From Luteibacter sp. SG786 (GTDB lineage: Bacteria; Pseudomonadota; Gammaproteobacteria; Xanthomonadales; Rhodanobacteraceae), in NCBI RefSeq assembly GCF_011759605.1, contig NZ_JAAOYX010000003.1:236107-300106 (forward strand): 64,000 bases of DNA, in the 5' to 3' direction. Below, piece by piece: positions 19,470 through 27,420 of this stretch (positions within the stretch are counted from its first letter, which is position 1; the number at the start of each line of letters is the position of its first letter). A program made the translations under genes and the position numbers. Under the pieces are notes generated by a model that was not told where the DNA came from, made no database searches, and saw only the letters and a program-made list of their open reading frames with translations.

Positions 19470-20569
19470 TAACGGATCCTGCAGGTAATGTTTTCGGCGC
19501 GCTCGGCGGTCAGCGCGGCTTCCTCTTCGACAATGGCTTCATCGGCAAGAAGTTCCGACGCAATCGCCTCCTCGGCAAGCTCGAGCAGTGCAATTCCGTC
19601 GAACAGGAACAACGCGGGAGAGAGCAACTGCACCAGCTTCTCGAACCCGGTGGCCTGCTTCGCCTGCGGGTGTTTCACCTCCTGCCAGAGGATTTCCCGG
19701 TGGTACCAGGAGCGAACGGACCGATCGGTTGCGGCCGCGAAGCAGAAGGGCATGCCTGGTTCCGGAATGGGCAGGTCGGCCGCCGTGCAGGTGGGAGCAT
19801 TGGCGTAGCCGGCGGCGTCGGAATAGGCGGCCGCAATGCGGGCCACGCGGTAGATGGTGGGAAGTCCGGACGGTAGGCCGCCGGAAGCATAGGCCGGCAA
19901 CCGGGATGACAATGCGCCTCGTAGCACCCCACCCAAGTAATGGCGATCCTCATCGCTGACGTAGTCGGGGTTGTGTGCGCTCATGTAGCGCGCAAGCACC
20001 TCCGGCCGAATAGCCATCGCCGTATAAGCGGATGTGTCGTTCCTCTTCATCTGATCGCGCAGGATCTGAAGTGCCACAGCCTCTCCGGCTGCCTCGGCGA
20101 ACTGGCTGCCATTGAGCATGCGTGCCTGCCAGAAGATGTCCGGGTCGACCCCGGCCTTGATGGCCTGCGCTGCCGGATAGGCTCCGCGATAGAGCGCAGC
20201 GACGTGTGGTTCGACCGGGTAGTCGACGCCAGGCCGTGCCTTCGTCACGCCCGTTTGTAGCTGCAGGGCACGCAAGGCCCTTGCCTCCGGATCATCGGCC
20301 TGCGGGAACAGCTTGTCGCTCATCGTCTTCCACCATGGAGACCTGACGATGGATGGCTCGGCTTTCAGATCCGAGAACGGCGACGCGGGTGTGACCAGCA
20401 GATCGTCGAGGAAGGCATGGGTCGAGCCGTTGAAGGCCTCGGCGGCGCCGGAGTGCTCGATGCGATGGCTTACGATAGCCGCGTAGATCTCCGGGTCCTG
20501 GGTCTCGGACGCCAAGGCGGGGAAGGGAATCAGGCATGCCAGCACGGCAAGCCGGAGGATTGACATCAT
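19469..20569 (-). CDS. Exported protein A2, conserved partner of the B proteins
   Basis: 366 residues with a signal peptide (hydrophobic 4-19, cleavage ALA|SE at 20). Conserved blocks: LLVTPASPFSD (57-67), GVTKARPG (107-114), VDPDIFW (141-147), YRVARIAAAYSDAAGY (240-255), CFAAATDRSVRSWY (276-289). A hydrophobic stretch (about 312-330) and a Glu/Ala-rich helix lead to the C-terminus ITCRIR. Two adjacent ATGs are possible starts, with AAGGAG 11 bases before the first. The 69-base gap to B1 is the largest inside the locus and could hold an internal promoter. Function unknown. Confidence 0.76.
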   Translation of the reverse strand: MMSILRLAVLACLIPFPALASETQDPEIYAAIVSHRIEHSGAAEAFNGSTHAFLDDLLVTPASPFSDLKAEPSIVRSPWWKTMSDKLFPQADDPEARALRALQLQTGVTKARPGVDYPVEPHVAALYRGAYPAAQAIKAGVDPDIFWQARMLNGSQFAEAAGEAVALQILRDQMKRNDTSAYTAMAIRPEVLARYMSAHNPDYVSDEDRHYLGGVLRGALSSRLPAYASGGLPSGLPTIYRVARIAAAYSDAAGYANAPTCTAADLPIPEPGMPFCFAAATDRSVRSWYHREILWQEVKHPQAKQATGFEKLVQLLSPALFLFDGIALLELAEEAIASELLADEAIVEEEAALTAERAENITCRIR

Positions 20570-20638
20570 GTCGAGTGGATCTCCTTGGGGGGCGGGGTGT
20601 CGCCAGTCTGGCGTTCGAATGCGCGGGGCGCCGGCCGG

Positions 20639-21481
20639 TTAGTCGCACACGGGCAGGCGCTCGGGTGGAAGGTTTCCCTCGAGCGGTCGCAAGGGCCGGA
20701 CGCCCGCGCGGTTGTTCCGCACTGTGCGGAACACCGCCTTGCGGCGCTCGTCGAAGGCGGCGTATGCCTCGCTTCCCTCCTCGGTGTAGGCGATCTCCGC
20801 GGACATGCCGAAGCGGTCGGTGAACTTGGCGAAGACTTTTCGGCAGGATTCGCAGGGAATCTTCGACACCCTGACGCGAAGCTGGCCCCCGGCGGCGACC
20901 TTGCCCTCTTTCAGTTCGCGCTCCAGTGTCCGGAAGGCCTTGAGTTCGGCATCGGCGGAATGATCCAGTCCGTCCGCCGTCTCGGCGGCGTGCAGCTCGG
21001 ATTCCGCCTCGTCCACGCTGCGTGCGCGCACGTCCCATCGGGTGTTCCGGAACTGGTCTGCCACGGACGATAACGGCTTCAGCGATACGCCGTCTTTCGC
21101 GGAGAGCAATCGCGCGAAGGCCTCGTCGGGTTCGACGCCCGACATGGCGTGGTAGACGCGGGTCTCCGTGCCGCCTTCGATGGGGAAGGTGTATTCGAGA
21201 CGAGCCACCGTCGCCCGTTTGAAGCCGCTTTCGAAACTCGAAAACACATTGCGTTGCGTAAGATACGGTTCTTTCGGCGATTCCAGTTTCAACCAGCGGT
21301 CGACGCTGTAGGCGTAGCGGGTGAACGTGTCGGACAGCTCGGCGACGACGGCGCTATCGGCGTCGTCGACAGGGATGTATTCGACTTCCTGCGCGAGGGC
21401 GGCGGCGGACGTCCCCGCCATGGCGAGAAGAAGGAGCGTACGCCGCGCAAAGTGGGCGATCTGGCTGCGATGTCTGGTCAT
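20639..21481 (-). CDS. Exported protein B1 with deaminase-like DAE...PCESC signature
   Basis: 280 residues, the shortest B. The ATG overlaps the A1 stop (ATGA); the frame is open 114 codons upstream, but that part lies inside A1 and has no signal peptide, so this start is preferred. A clear signal peptide ends ALA|QE (30). ARLEYTF (93-99), RVYHAMSG (108-115), DAE (177-179) and PCESC (209-213) are conserved with B2 and B3. The C-terminus ends in Cys-Asp after a Pro/Arg-rich tail. The fold suggestion comes from the motif pair and the strand GGQLRVRVSK before PCxxC, not from any database match. Confidence 0.77.
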   Translation of the reverse strand: MTRHRSQIAHFARRTLLLLAMAGTSAAALAQEVEYIPVDDADSAVVAELSDTFTRYAYSVDRWLKLESPKEPYLTQRNVFSSFESGFKRATVARLEYTFPIEGGTETRVYHAMSGVEPDEAFARLLSAKDGVSLKPLSSVADQFRNTRWDVRARSVDEAESELHAAETADGLDHSADAELKAFRTLERELKEGKVAAGGQLRVRVSKIPCESCRKVFAKFTDRFGMSAEIAYTEEGSEAYAAFDERRKAVFRTVRNNRAGVRPLRPLEGNLPPERLPVCD

Positions 21482-22644
21482 GGGATGCGGCAGGTAAGTA
21501 ACGATTCGTATTCCGCCGCGGCGTCGCCCTTCACTTCGGCGACCAGTCCTTCGTCCACGAGCTCGGCGGCGATCTCCCTCTCGACGAAATACGGCGACGG
21601 AACGATGTCCACGCCAAACAGCACCTCGCTGAGCGCGAAGAACATCAGGGCGATCCATGTGTGCTCGCCGCTGGCCTTCCACGCCGGGTGGGCCTGGTTC
21701 CACATCTCGTCGGCGTACCAGCGGTACACCGCGTTGTCGCTGGCATCGGCGAAGCACAGTGGGCGATGGTCGCCCGGCGCCTGTGTGCCGGCGCCGGGCT
21801 GATGGGAGCCATCGGGTCCGCATGGGAACGTGCTGGCAAGGGCGTATCCCTGGCCGTCCCGGTACGCGGCGGCGAGGCGGGCGACCCGATAGGGCGTGGG
21901 TAGCGCGCGCAGCCCGTACTGGTTTCGCAGGCCGACTCGACGTGTCCGCGCTTCCTGCTCGACAAGAAGCGACAGGTAGCGGCGGTCGGGATCGGCGAAG
22001 TCTTCCGGGATCGCCGATGCGACGAGACGGTCGACGATCCCGGCCCGGATGCCCATGCGCGGCCAGGCTTCACGGGGGTACGCGCGCGCGCGGTCGCGAA
22101 TGATCTGGGCGGCCACCGCGTAGTTTGCCGCGACGGTCGAATGATCGTCGGTGGTGACGGCAAGCGCTGCGCTGAAGATATCCGCATCCACACCCGCTTT
22201 CGCGATGCCGGCCACTACCAGGGGGTCCTGGTGTTGCGGGTACAGACGCGAAAGGTCGACCCTCTCCATTGCCTCGTGCGGAATGTCCTTCCCTGGGCGT
22301 GCCTTGGTCGTGCCCAGGTCCCACTGCAGGGCGCGTATCGCTTGCTGTTCGGCCCCGTGCGCTTTCATCGTTGGCAGTGATGCAAGCATCTTCAGCCAGT
22401 ACTCTTCGCTCGCGAACGCCGGCTTGTCCACGGGCGGGCCATAGGGCTCGCCCGCCCTTGGCGAAAGCTGCTCCCGCCACGCCGCCAGCGAACCGTCGAT
22501 CGTCGTGCCGGCCGAGGTGTCGGCTCGCGTCGCCAGCAGCACCTTGGCCACGTCGACGCCGTCGGCGGCATCACTGGCATTCGTACAGGGTGAGAGCGCG
22601 AGGAATGCGATGGACACGGCTGCCAACCACACGTTCTGTGCCAC
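21478..22644 (-). CDS. Exported protein A1, first gene of the cassette locus
   Basis: 388 residues if it starts at the GTG preceded by AAGGAGG four bases upstream; an ATG 18 bases further upstream (22662) has no ribosome-binding site. A signal-like hydrophobic segment covers 6-18. The conserved blocks GTTKARPG (111-118), VDADIF (152-157), YRVARLAAAYRDGQGY (252-267) and CFADASDNAVYRWY (297-310) are followed by a hydrophobic segment (about 330-348) and the C-terminus LLTCRIP. It is the most divergent A in its N-terminal third. No known function; position first in the locus suggests the promoter lies just upstream. Confidence 0.74.
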   Translation of the reverse strand: MAQNVWLAAVSIAFLALSPCTNASDAADGVDVAKVLLATRADTSAGTTIDGSLAAWREQLSPRAGEPYGPPVDKPAFASEEYWLKMLASLPTMKAHGAEQQAIRALQWDLGTTKARPGKDIPHEAMERVDLSRLYPQHQDPLVVAGIAKAGVDADIFSAALAVTTDDHSTVAANYAVAAQIIRDRARAYPREAWPRMGIRAGIVDRLVASAIPEDFADPDRRYLSLLVEQEARTRRVGLRNQYGLRALPTPYRVARLAAAYRDGQGYALASTFPCGPDGSHQPGAGTQAPGDHRPLCFADASDNAVYRWYADEMWNQAHPAWKASGEHTWIALMFFALSEVLFGVDIVPSPYFVEREIAAELVDEGLVAEVKGDAAAEYESLLTCRIP

Positions 22645-22819
22645 GTTCCCTCCTTGGGTCATGGCGCGCCGGGGTGTCGCGCCGAAGCGACATTAGAAGG
22701 GATGTCACGCGATGCGGCTGTCGGATTACTCCGTCATCCGGCGAGGTATGGGATCGCATTGGTGTAAGCGAATTCGCCAGAACGCCGGATGGATCATTGG
22801 CAGAGTGGCGCGGGCGTGC

Positions 22820-23539
22820 CTACCAGATCTGGCGCTCCGGCAGCAGGCCTCGCAACTCCGCTTCAGTGAGGTTGCGCCACTGCCCGGGTTTTAGATGGCC
22901 GAGCTTCACATTGATGATGCGCACGCGCCGCAGCTGCGTGACCCGGTAACCGAACGCCGCCGCCATGAGGCGGATCTGCCGGTTGAGGCCCTGGGTAAGA
23001 ATGATGGAGAAGCCGTACTTCGCGATGCGCCGTACCTTGCAGGGGCGGGTCATCTGCCCATGCACCCGGACACCTCGTGCCATGCCGGCGAGAAATTCCT
23101 CGGTGACCGGCTTGTTGACCGCCACGAGGTATTCCTTCTCGTGGTGGTTCTCCGCCCGGAGGATCTCGTTGACGATGTCGCCGTTGCTCGTCAGCAGGAT
23201 CAGGCCCTCGGAATCCTTGTCGAGGCGGCCGATGGGAAAGATGCGCTGCGGGTGGTCCACGAAGTCGACGATGTTGCCGTCCACCGTGGTGTCCGTGGTG
23301 CAGGTGATGCCCACCGGCTTGTTGAGGGCGATATAGACGCCGCGGCTCTTGGCGGGGCTGGCGATCAGCGTGCGGGCGACCACGACCTCGCCGTCGACCT
23401 TGACGACGTCGCCTTCGAGGGCCTTGGCCCCCATGCCGACGACCTCGTCGTTGATGGTCACGCGGCCGGCGACGAGCAGTTCGTCGGCCTCGCGACGCGA
23501 ACAGAGGCCGGCTTCGCTGATGTACTTGTTGACCCGCAT
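22820..23539 (-). CDS. rluF: 23S rRNA pseudouridine(2604) synthase RluF
   Basis: Converts U2604 of 23S rRNA to pseudouridine. 239 residues with an N-terminal S4 RNA-binding domain (VNKYISEAGLCSRREADELL) and the RsuA-family catalytic motif GRLDKDSEGLILLTSNGD, whose first Asp is the nucleophile. EKEYLV, QGLNRQIRLM and WRNLTEAEL are close to E. coli RluF. The Lys/Pro-rich C-terminal tail of E. coli RluF is missing, which is common in other genera. It sits 16 bases upstream of the ABC permease gene's 3' end and is transcribed away from it on the same strand. Confidence 0.9.
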   Translation of the reverse strand: MRVNKYISEAGLCSRREADELLVAGRVTINDEVVGMGAKALEGDVVKVDGEVVVARTLIASPAKSRGVYIALNKPVGITCTTDTTVDGNIVDFVDHPQRIFPIGRLDKDSEGLILLTSNGDIVNEILRAENHHEKEYLVAVNKPVTEEFLAGMARGVRVHGQMTRPCKVRRIAKYGFSIILTQGLNRQIRLMAAAFGYRVTQLRRVRIINVKLGHLKPGQWRNLTEAELRGLLPERQIW

Positions 23540-23555
23540 GAACCCGGCCGCCGGA

Positions 23556-24329
23556 TCAGGAACGCAGGCCGACGCCGCGGGTGAGCAGGCGCAGGGCCAC
23601 TGCCGCCAGTCCGACCACGAACACCAGCATCACCACGAATGCCGTGACGATGGGTACGTCGCTCACACCGAGCACGCCGAAGCGGAAGGCGTTCACCATG
23701 TAGAGGATGGGGTTGGCGAGCGAAATGGTGTGCCAGGGCTCGCCCAGCAGGTCTACCGAATAGAACACGCCGCCGAGATAGGTGAGCGGGGTGAGCACGA
23801 AGGTCGGCACCAGGGCGATATCGTCGAATTTCTTCGCGAAGACCGCATTGACGAAGCCTGCCAGGGAGAAGACCGAGGCGCCGAGCACCACCGAGAGGAA
23901 CGTGATGAGCGGGTGCGCCACGTGCAGGTCGGTGAAGAACAGCGCGATGACGAGCACCAGGGCGCCAACGATCACGCCGCGCACCACGGCACCGGTGACG
24001 TAGCCGAGCAGGATGACCCAGTTGGGCATGGGCGAAACCAGCATTTCCTCGACGAAGCGGCCGAACTTGGCTCCGAAGAACGACGAGGAGATGTTGCCGT
24101 AGCTGTTCGTGATGATGCTCATCATGACCAGGCCCGGCACGATGTACTGCATGTAGGTGAAGCCGTGCATCGTGCCGATGCGGCTGCCGATGAGCTTTCC
24201 GAAGATCACGAAGTACAGCGTCATCGTGATGGCGGGCGGGATCAGCGTCTGCGTCCAGATGCGCAGGATGCGCATGATCTCGCGGCGGACGATGGTGCCC
24301 AGGGCGACAAGGTTCGTGGCGCCGCTCAT
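23556..24329 (-). CDS. ABC-2 type transporter permease (YadH-like)
   Basis: Inner-membrane permease of an ABC-2 exporter, partner of the ATPase gene directly upstream. The ATG overlaps that gene's stop (ATGA), so the 257-residue start is preferred over the longer open frame. Six hydrophobic segments are visible; the family motifs GFTYMQYIVPGLVMM and ISSSFFGAKFGRFVEEMLVSPMP near the middle and TPLTYLGGVFYSVDLL near the end match YadH/NodJ-type permeases. The substrate is not predictable from sequence. Confidence 0.93.
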   Translation of the reverse strand: MSGATNLVALGTIVRREIMRILRIWTQTLIPPAITMTLYFVIFGKLIGSRIGTMHGFTYMQYIVPGLVMMSIITNSYGNISSSFFGAKFGRFVEEMLVSPMPNWVILLGYVTGAVVRGVIVGALVLVIALFFTDLHVAHPLITFLSVVLGASVFSLAGFVNAVFAKKFDDIALVPTFVLTPLTYLGGVFYSVDLLGEPWHTISLANPILYMVNAFRFGVLGVSDVPIVTAFVVMLVFVVGLAAVALRLLTRGVGLRS

Positions 24330-25258
24330 GCCGCGTTCTCCCGGCCGTGCTCGACCAGCCGGACGAACAGTTCCTCGAGGCGGTTGGCCTTGTTGCGCAT
24401 GGACGTGACGGTGATGCCGTGCCCGGAAAGCGCGGCGAACAGGGAGTTGAGATCGTGGGCCCGGGACATTTCGGCTTCGATGGTGTGGTCGTCGAGCTTG
24501 CGCAGCGTGACGCCCGGAAGGGAGGGCAGGGCGTCGGGCACACTCGACACGTCGAGCACGAAGGTCTCGACATCCAGCGTGGCGAGCAGGCTCTTCATCG
24601 TGGTGTTCTTCACGATGCGGCCCTGGTCGATGATGGCGATGTTGCGGCAGAGCTGCTCGGCTTCCTCGAGGTAATGCGTGGTGAGGATCACCGTGGTGCC
24701 GGCGGCGTTGATGCCGCTGACGAACTGCCACATCGACCGGCGGATCTCGATGTCGACACCGGCGGTCGGTTCGTCGAGGATCAGGAGCTTGGGCTCGTTC
24801 ATCATGGCGCGGGCGATCATCAGGCGCCGCTTCATGCCGCCGGACAGCATGCGTGCCTGGTGGTGCGCCTTCTCCCAGAGGCGAAGCTCCTTCAGGTACC
24901 GCTCCGCGCGCTCCGAGGCCTCGGCCCGGCCGATGCCGTAGAAGCCGGCCTGGTTCACGCAGATGTCGAAAGGTTTTTCGAACTGGTTGAAGTTGATCTC
25001 CTGGGGAACCAGGCCGATCAGACGCATCGCTTCGCTGCGATGCTTGTGGATCGACACGCCGAACACCTCGGCGTCGCCCGACGAGGCGTTCACGAGGGAA
25101 GAAAGGATGCCGATGAGGGTGGACTTGCCGGCGCCGTTGGGGCCGAGCAGGGCGAAGAAATCCCCCGGCTGGACGGTGAGGGAGACGCCCTTCAGGGCCT
25201 CCACGCCGTTTCCGTAGGTCTTCCGTAAATCGTTGACGTGCAAAGCGGGAGTGGTCAT
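24326..25258 (-). CDS. ABC transporter ATP-binding protein (YadG-like)
   Basis: Cytoplasmic ATPase of a two-gene ABC-2 exporter. 310 residues with Walker A GPNGAGKS (about 40-47), the signature LSGGMKRR, Walker B LLILDEPTAGVD and the switch His in LTTHYLEEAEQL. The DVEIRRSMWQFV-like segment after Walker B (VDIEIRRSMW) is typical of the YadG/CcmA group. Translation is coupled to the permease through a 4-base overlap. Confidence 0.94.
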   Translation of the reverse strand: MTTPALHVNDLRKTYGNGVEALKGVSLTVQPGDFFALLGPNGAGKSTLIGILSSLVNASSGDAEVFGVSIHKHRSEAMRLIGLVPQEINFNQFEKPFDICVNQAGFYGIGRAEASERAERYLKELRLWEKAHHQARMLSGGMKRRLMIARAMMNEPKLLILDEPTAGVDIEIRRSMWQFVSGINAAGTTVILTTHYLEEAEQLCRNIAIIDQGRIVKNTTMKSLLATLDVETFVLDVSSVPDALPSLPGVTLRKLDDHTIEAEMSRAHDLNSLFAALSGHGITVTSMRNKANRLEELFVRLVEHGRENAA

Positions 25259-25285
25259 GGGCTGCGCCGAAATGACAAGCCGCCT

Positions 25286-25291
25286 ATTATA
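25286..25291 (-). promoter_or_regulatory. Candidate -10 box for the ABC exporter operon
   Basis: On the minus strand the bases read TATAAT, a perfect -10 hexamer, 28 bases before the ATPase start codon. No good -35 hexamer is seen at 16-18 bases. On the plus strand the overlapping TATTAT could serve fpr, so the two divergent genes may share this site. Confidence 0.45.
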
Positions 25292-25341
25292 CCGGGCTTT
25301 GCCGGGCGGCTTTCGTTCCCCGGCGTCAACAGAGACTTTCC

Positions 25342-26088
25342 ATGGCCGAACAGTTCCAGTTGCGCCTCGTCGACAGCTTCATGCTTGCCCCGACGGTTCG
25401 CCACCTGTCTTTCGAGCGGGTCGACGGCCAGGCACTGGCCTTCGTGCCGGGCCAGTTCCTGCAGGTGCACTTCCATTATGACGATGGGAAGGCCACCAAG
25501 CGCAGCTATTCCGTGGGCACGGTCGGCGACGGCAGCAGTCCGGTGCAGCGGATCGAGATCGCCGTGAGCTACGTGGACGGCGGCGCGGCCACGGCCCTCC
25601 TGGGTGGCCTCGAGCATGGGGGCACCATCGATGCCAGCGGGCCCTACGGCCGCTTCTGTCTCATGGACGGCGATACCAACAGCCGGTACATCCTTATCGC
25701 CACCGGGACCGGCGTTACCCCCTACCGGGCCATGCTGCCGCAGATCGAAGCGCTGATGGCCTCGCGCGGCTGCCGCTTCGTGCTGCTGTATGGCGCAAGG
25801 AACGAGGGCGAGCTGCTGTACGGCGAGGAGTTCGAAGCCTTCGCGCGCGCGCATGAAGGATTCACCTTCCATCCCTGCCTGTCCCGCGGTGCCCGCCCCC
25901 ATCCGCGTCCCCACGACCGTCTGGGCTACGTGCAGGACATGCTCGCCGAGCTGGAGCCGAACCCCGAGGGAGACATCGCCTATCTCTGCGGCAATCCGAA
26001 CATGGTGGACGCTGCGTTCTCGGCACTGAAGGAACATGGGTTGGCCGTGCAGCATATCCGTCGCGAGAAGTACATTTCCTCGCGGTAG
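25342..26088 (+). CDS. fpr: Ferredoxin/flavodoxin--NADP reductase
   Basis: FAD-dependent reductase exchanging electrons between NADPH and ferredoxin or flavodoxin; cytoplasmic. 248 residues. The FAD motif RSYS (54-57), the NADP-binding GTGVTPYRAM (about 128-137) and YGARNEGELLYGEEFE are typical of the subclass I bacterial Fpr group, as is the end IRREKYISSR. It is divergent from the ABC exporter and followed by the QEGLA gene 45 bases later on the same strand. Confidence 0.9.
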   Translation: MAEQFQLRLVDSFMLAPTVRHLSFERVDGQALAFVPGQFLQVHFHYDDGKATKRSYSVGTVGDGSSPVQRIEIAVSYVDGGAATALLGGLEHGGTIDASGPYGRFCLMDGDTNSRYILIATGTGVTPYRAMLPQIEALMASRGCRFVLLYGARNEGELLYGEEFEAFARAHEGFTFHPCLSRGARPHPRPHDRLGYVQDMLAELEPNPEGDIAYLCGNPNMVDAAFSALKEHGLAVQHIRREKYISSR

Positions 26089-26119
26089 GGCCGCGCGAAG
26101 GCAGACGCCGGGCAGGGCC

Positions 26120-26125
26120 TATAAT
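26120..26125 (+). promoter_or_regulatory. Candidate -10 box, leaderless start of the QEGLA gene
   Basis: A perfect TATAAT ends 8 bases before the ATG at 26134. Initiation 6-8 bases downstream would place the transcript start at or next to the start codon. No Shine-Dalgarno sequence precedes the ATG, as expected for a leaderless message. Confidence 0.5.
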
Positions 26126-26133
26126 CGCCAACC

Positions 26134-27414
26134 ATGCATGCGACCGCCCCTTCGTTGAACCTTTCCCCCGAGATGCGGCGCTACGCGGCGCTCGACCAGC
26201 GCCTCCTGGCCGCGGCCGGCACCATCCGTATCCTGCCCACCGTGTCGTGGCCGGCGTCCGTGGAAGAGCGGCTGATCGAAGAATTCGGCGCGGGCCGCGT
26301 GTCGATTCCCGATATCTGCTATCACCCCCCGGTGCTGGATCAGACGAAGGCGGAGCTGGAGGCCATCGAAGCGGAGGTCGACGAAGACCACCCGATTGCG
26401 GACTACCTGAGGCGCACGGCCGAATCGTGGCGCATCGCGGCGGACATGCTGCATGGGGCCGGTACGGACCGGGTCACCGAGACGTCGGTGCAGCTATACG
26501 GCAAGCCCGGCGACGCCATCCCGGGCAGCAATCGCAGCAACCTCGACGCGGCGCGATATTTCGTCGACCTCGCCGACGAACTGGGCGCGGACCTGGAAAC
26601 GGAGGACGCGACCGGCAGCATTCCCGCGGAGGAACTCCGCCGCGACATGAGCGAGCGGCTGGACGCTTTCTTCGCACCCGGCACCATTTCGGTCCAGGTG
26701 GACCCCGAACTCACGGCGAAGGCTGCCGCCGGCGCCACCCGCATCCGCCTGCGGGGTGGCGTGCGCTTCACCGAATACGACCGTCACCAGTTGCTGGCGC
26801 ACGAAGCGTTCGTGCACTCGCTCACGGCATTGAATGGCCGCGAGCAGCCGGTCCTGGCCTCGCTGGCGCGTACGTCGCCGCGCGTCACGGCAACGCAGGA
26901 AGGCCTGGCCGTGTTCGCCGAACTGATGTCCGGCGCCATCGATATTTCGCGGCTGAAGCGCATCAGTCTGCGCATCCTCGCCATCGACATGGCGCTCAAC
27001 GGCGCCGATTTCGTGGACGTGTTCCGTTATTTCCGCGACTGCGGACAGAACGTGGCCGACAGCTTCCACTCGGCGCAGCGCGTGTTCCGGGGCGTGCCGC
27101 TCACGGGTGGCTCGGCTTTCGCCAAGGACAACGTGTACTTGAGCGGCCTGCTGGCGGTGCACACGTTCTTCCGTTGGGCGCTGCGCCAACGCCGGCTCGA
27201 CCTGCTGCGCAACCTGTTCGCGGGAAAGCTGGCGCTGCACGACGTGATGAGCCTCGAACCGCACTTCGAAAGCGGCGACATCGTGTTGCCGCGCTACCTG
27301 CCGCCGTGGATGCAGCACGTGCACGGCCTGGCCGGGAAACTGGCCTTCTCGCTGTTCGTGAACCATATCCACATGGCGGGCGTCGAGGCCGAGGAAATTT
27401 CCCTCGGCCTCTGA
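26134..27414 (+). CDS. Flavohemoglobin expression-modulating QEGLA-motif protein (DUF1704)
   Basis: 426 residues. HEAFVH (223-228, an HExxxH pattern) and TQEGLAVF (254-261) are the hallmarks of the DUF1704 family, related to tyrosine carboxypeptidase-like (MATCAP/KIAA0895) metallopeptidases: the two His and the Glu of QEGLA would bind zinc. The bacterial family name comes from an effect on flavohemoglobin expression; the real substrate is unknown. It lies between fpr and a convergent protease gene, 6 bases from the latter's stop. Confidence 0.85.
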   Translation: MHATAPSLNLSPEMRRYAALDQRLLAAAGTIRILPTVSWPASVEERLIEEFGAGRVSIPDICYHPPVLDQTKAELEAIEAEVDEDHPIADYLRRTAESWRIAADMLHGAGTDRVTETSVQLYGKPGDAIPGSNRSNLDAARYFVDLADELGADLETEDATGSIPAEELRRDMSERLDAFFAPGTISVQVDPELTAKAAAGATRIRLRGGVRFTEYDRHQLLAHEAFVHSLTALNGREQPVLASLARTSPRVTATQEGLAVFAELMSGAIDISRLKRISLRILAIDMALNGADFVDVFRYFRDCGQNVADSFHSAQRVFRGVPLTGGSAFAKDNVYLSGLLAVHTFFRWALRQRRLDLLRNLFAGKLALHDVMSLEPHFESGDIVLPRYLPPWMQHVHGLAGKLAFSLFVNHIHMAGVEAEEISLGL

Positions 27415-27420
27415 CCATCC

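Larger units (their letters stand above)
16367..22644 (-). other. Six-gene locus: three tandem A-B cassettes of exported proteins
   Basis: Transcription order is A1-B1-A2-B2-A3-B3. Each A is followed by its B with a stop/start overlap (ATGA, TAATG, ATGA). B2 overlaps A3 by 13 bases; B1 and A2 are 69 bases apart. All A proteins share GxTKARP, D(P/A)DIF, YRxARxAAAY, CFAxAxDxxVxxWY and a Cys three to five residues from the end. All B proteins share ARxEYxY/F, RVYHxxSG and DAE-x30-CxSC. This is a triplicated two-gene unit, probably one operon. I do not recognise it as a named system. Confidence 0.85.

Noticed and set aside
22587-22644. Lipobox in A1 (LSPC)
   Set aside because: Pro at -1 does not fit a lipobox; a normal signal peptide is more likely.
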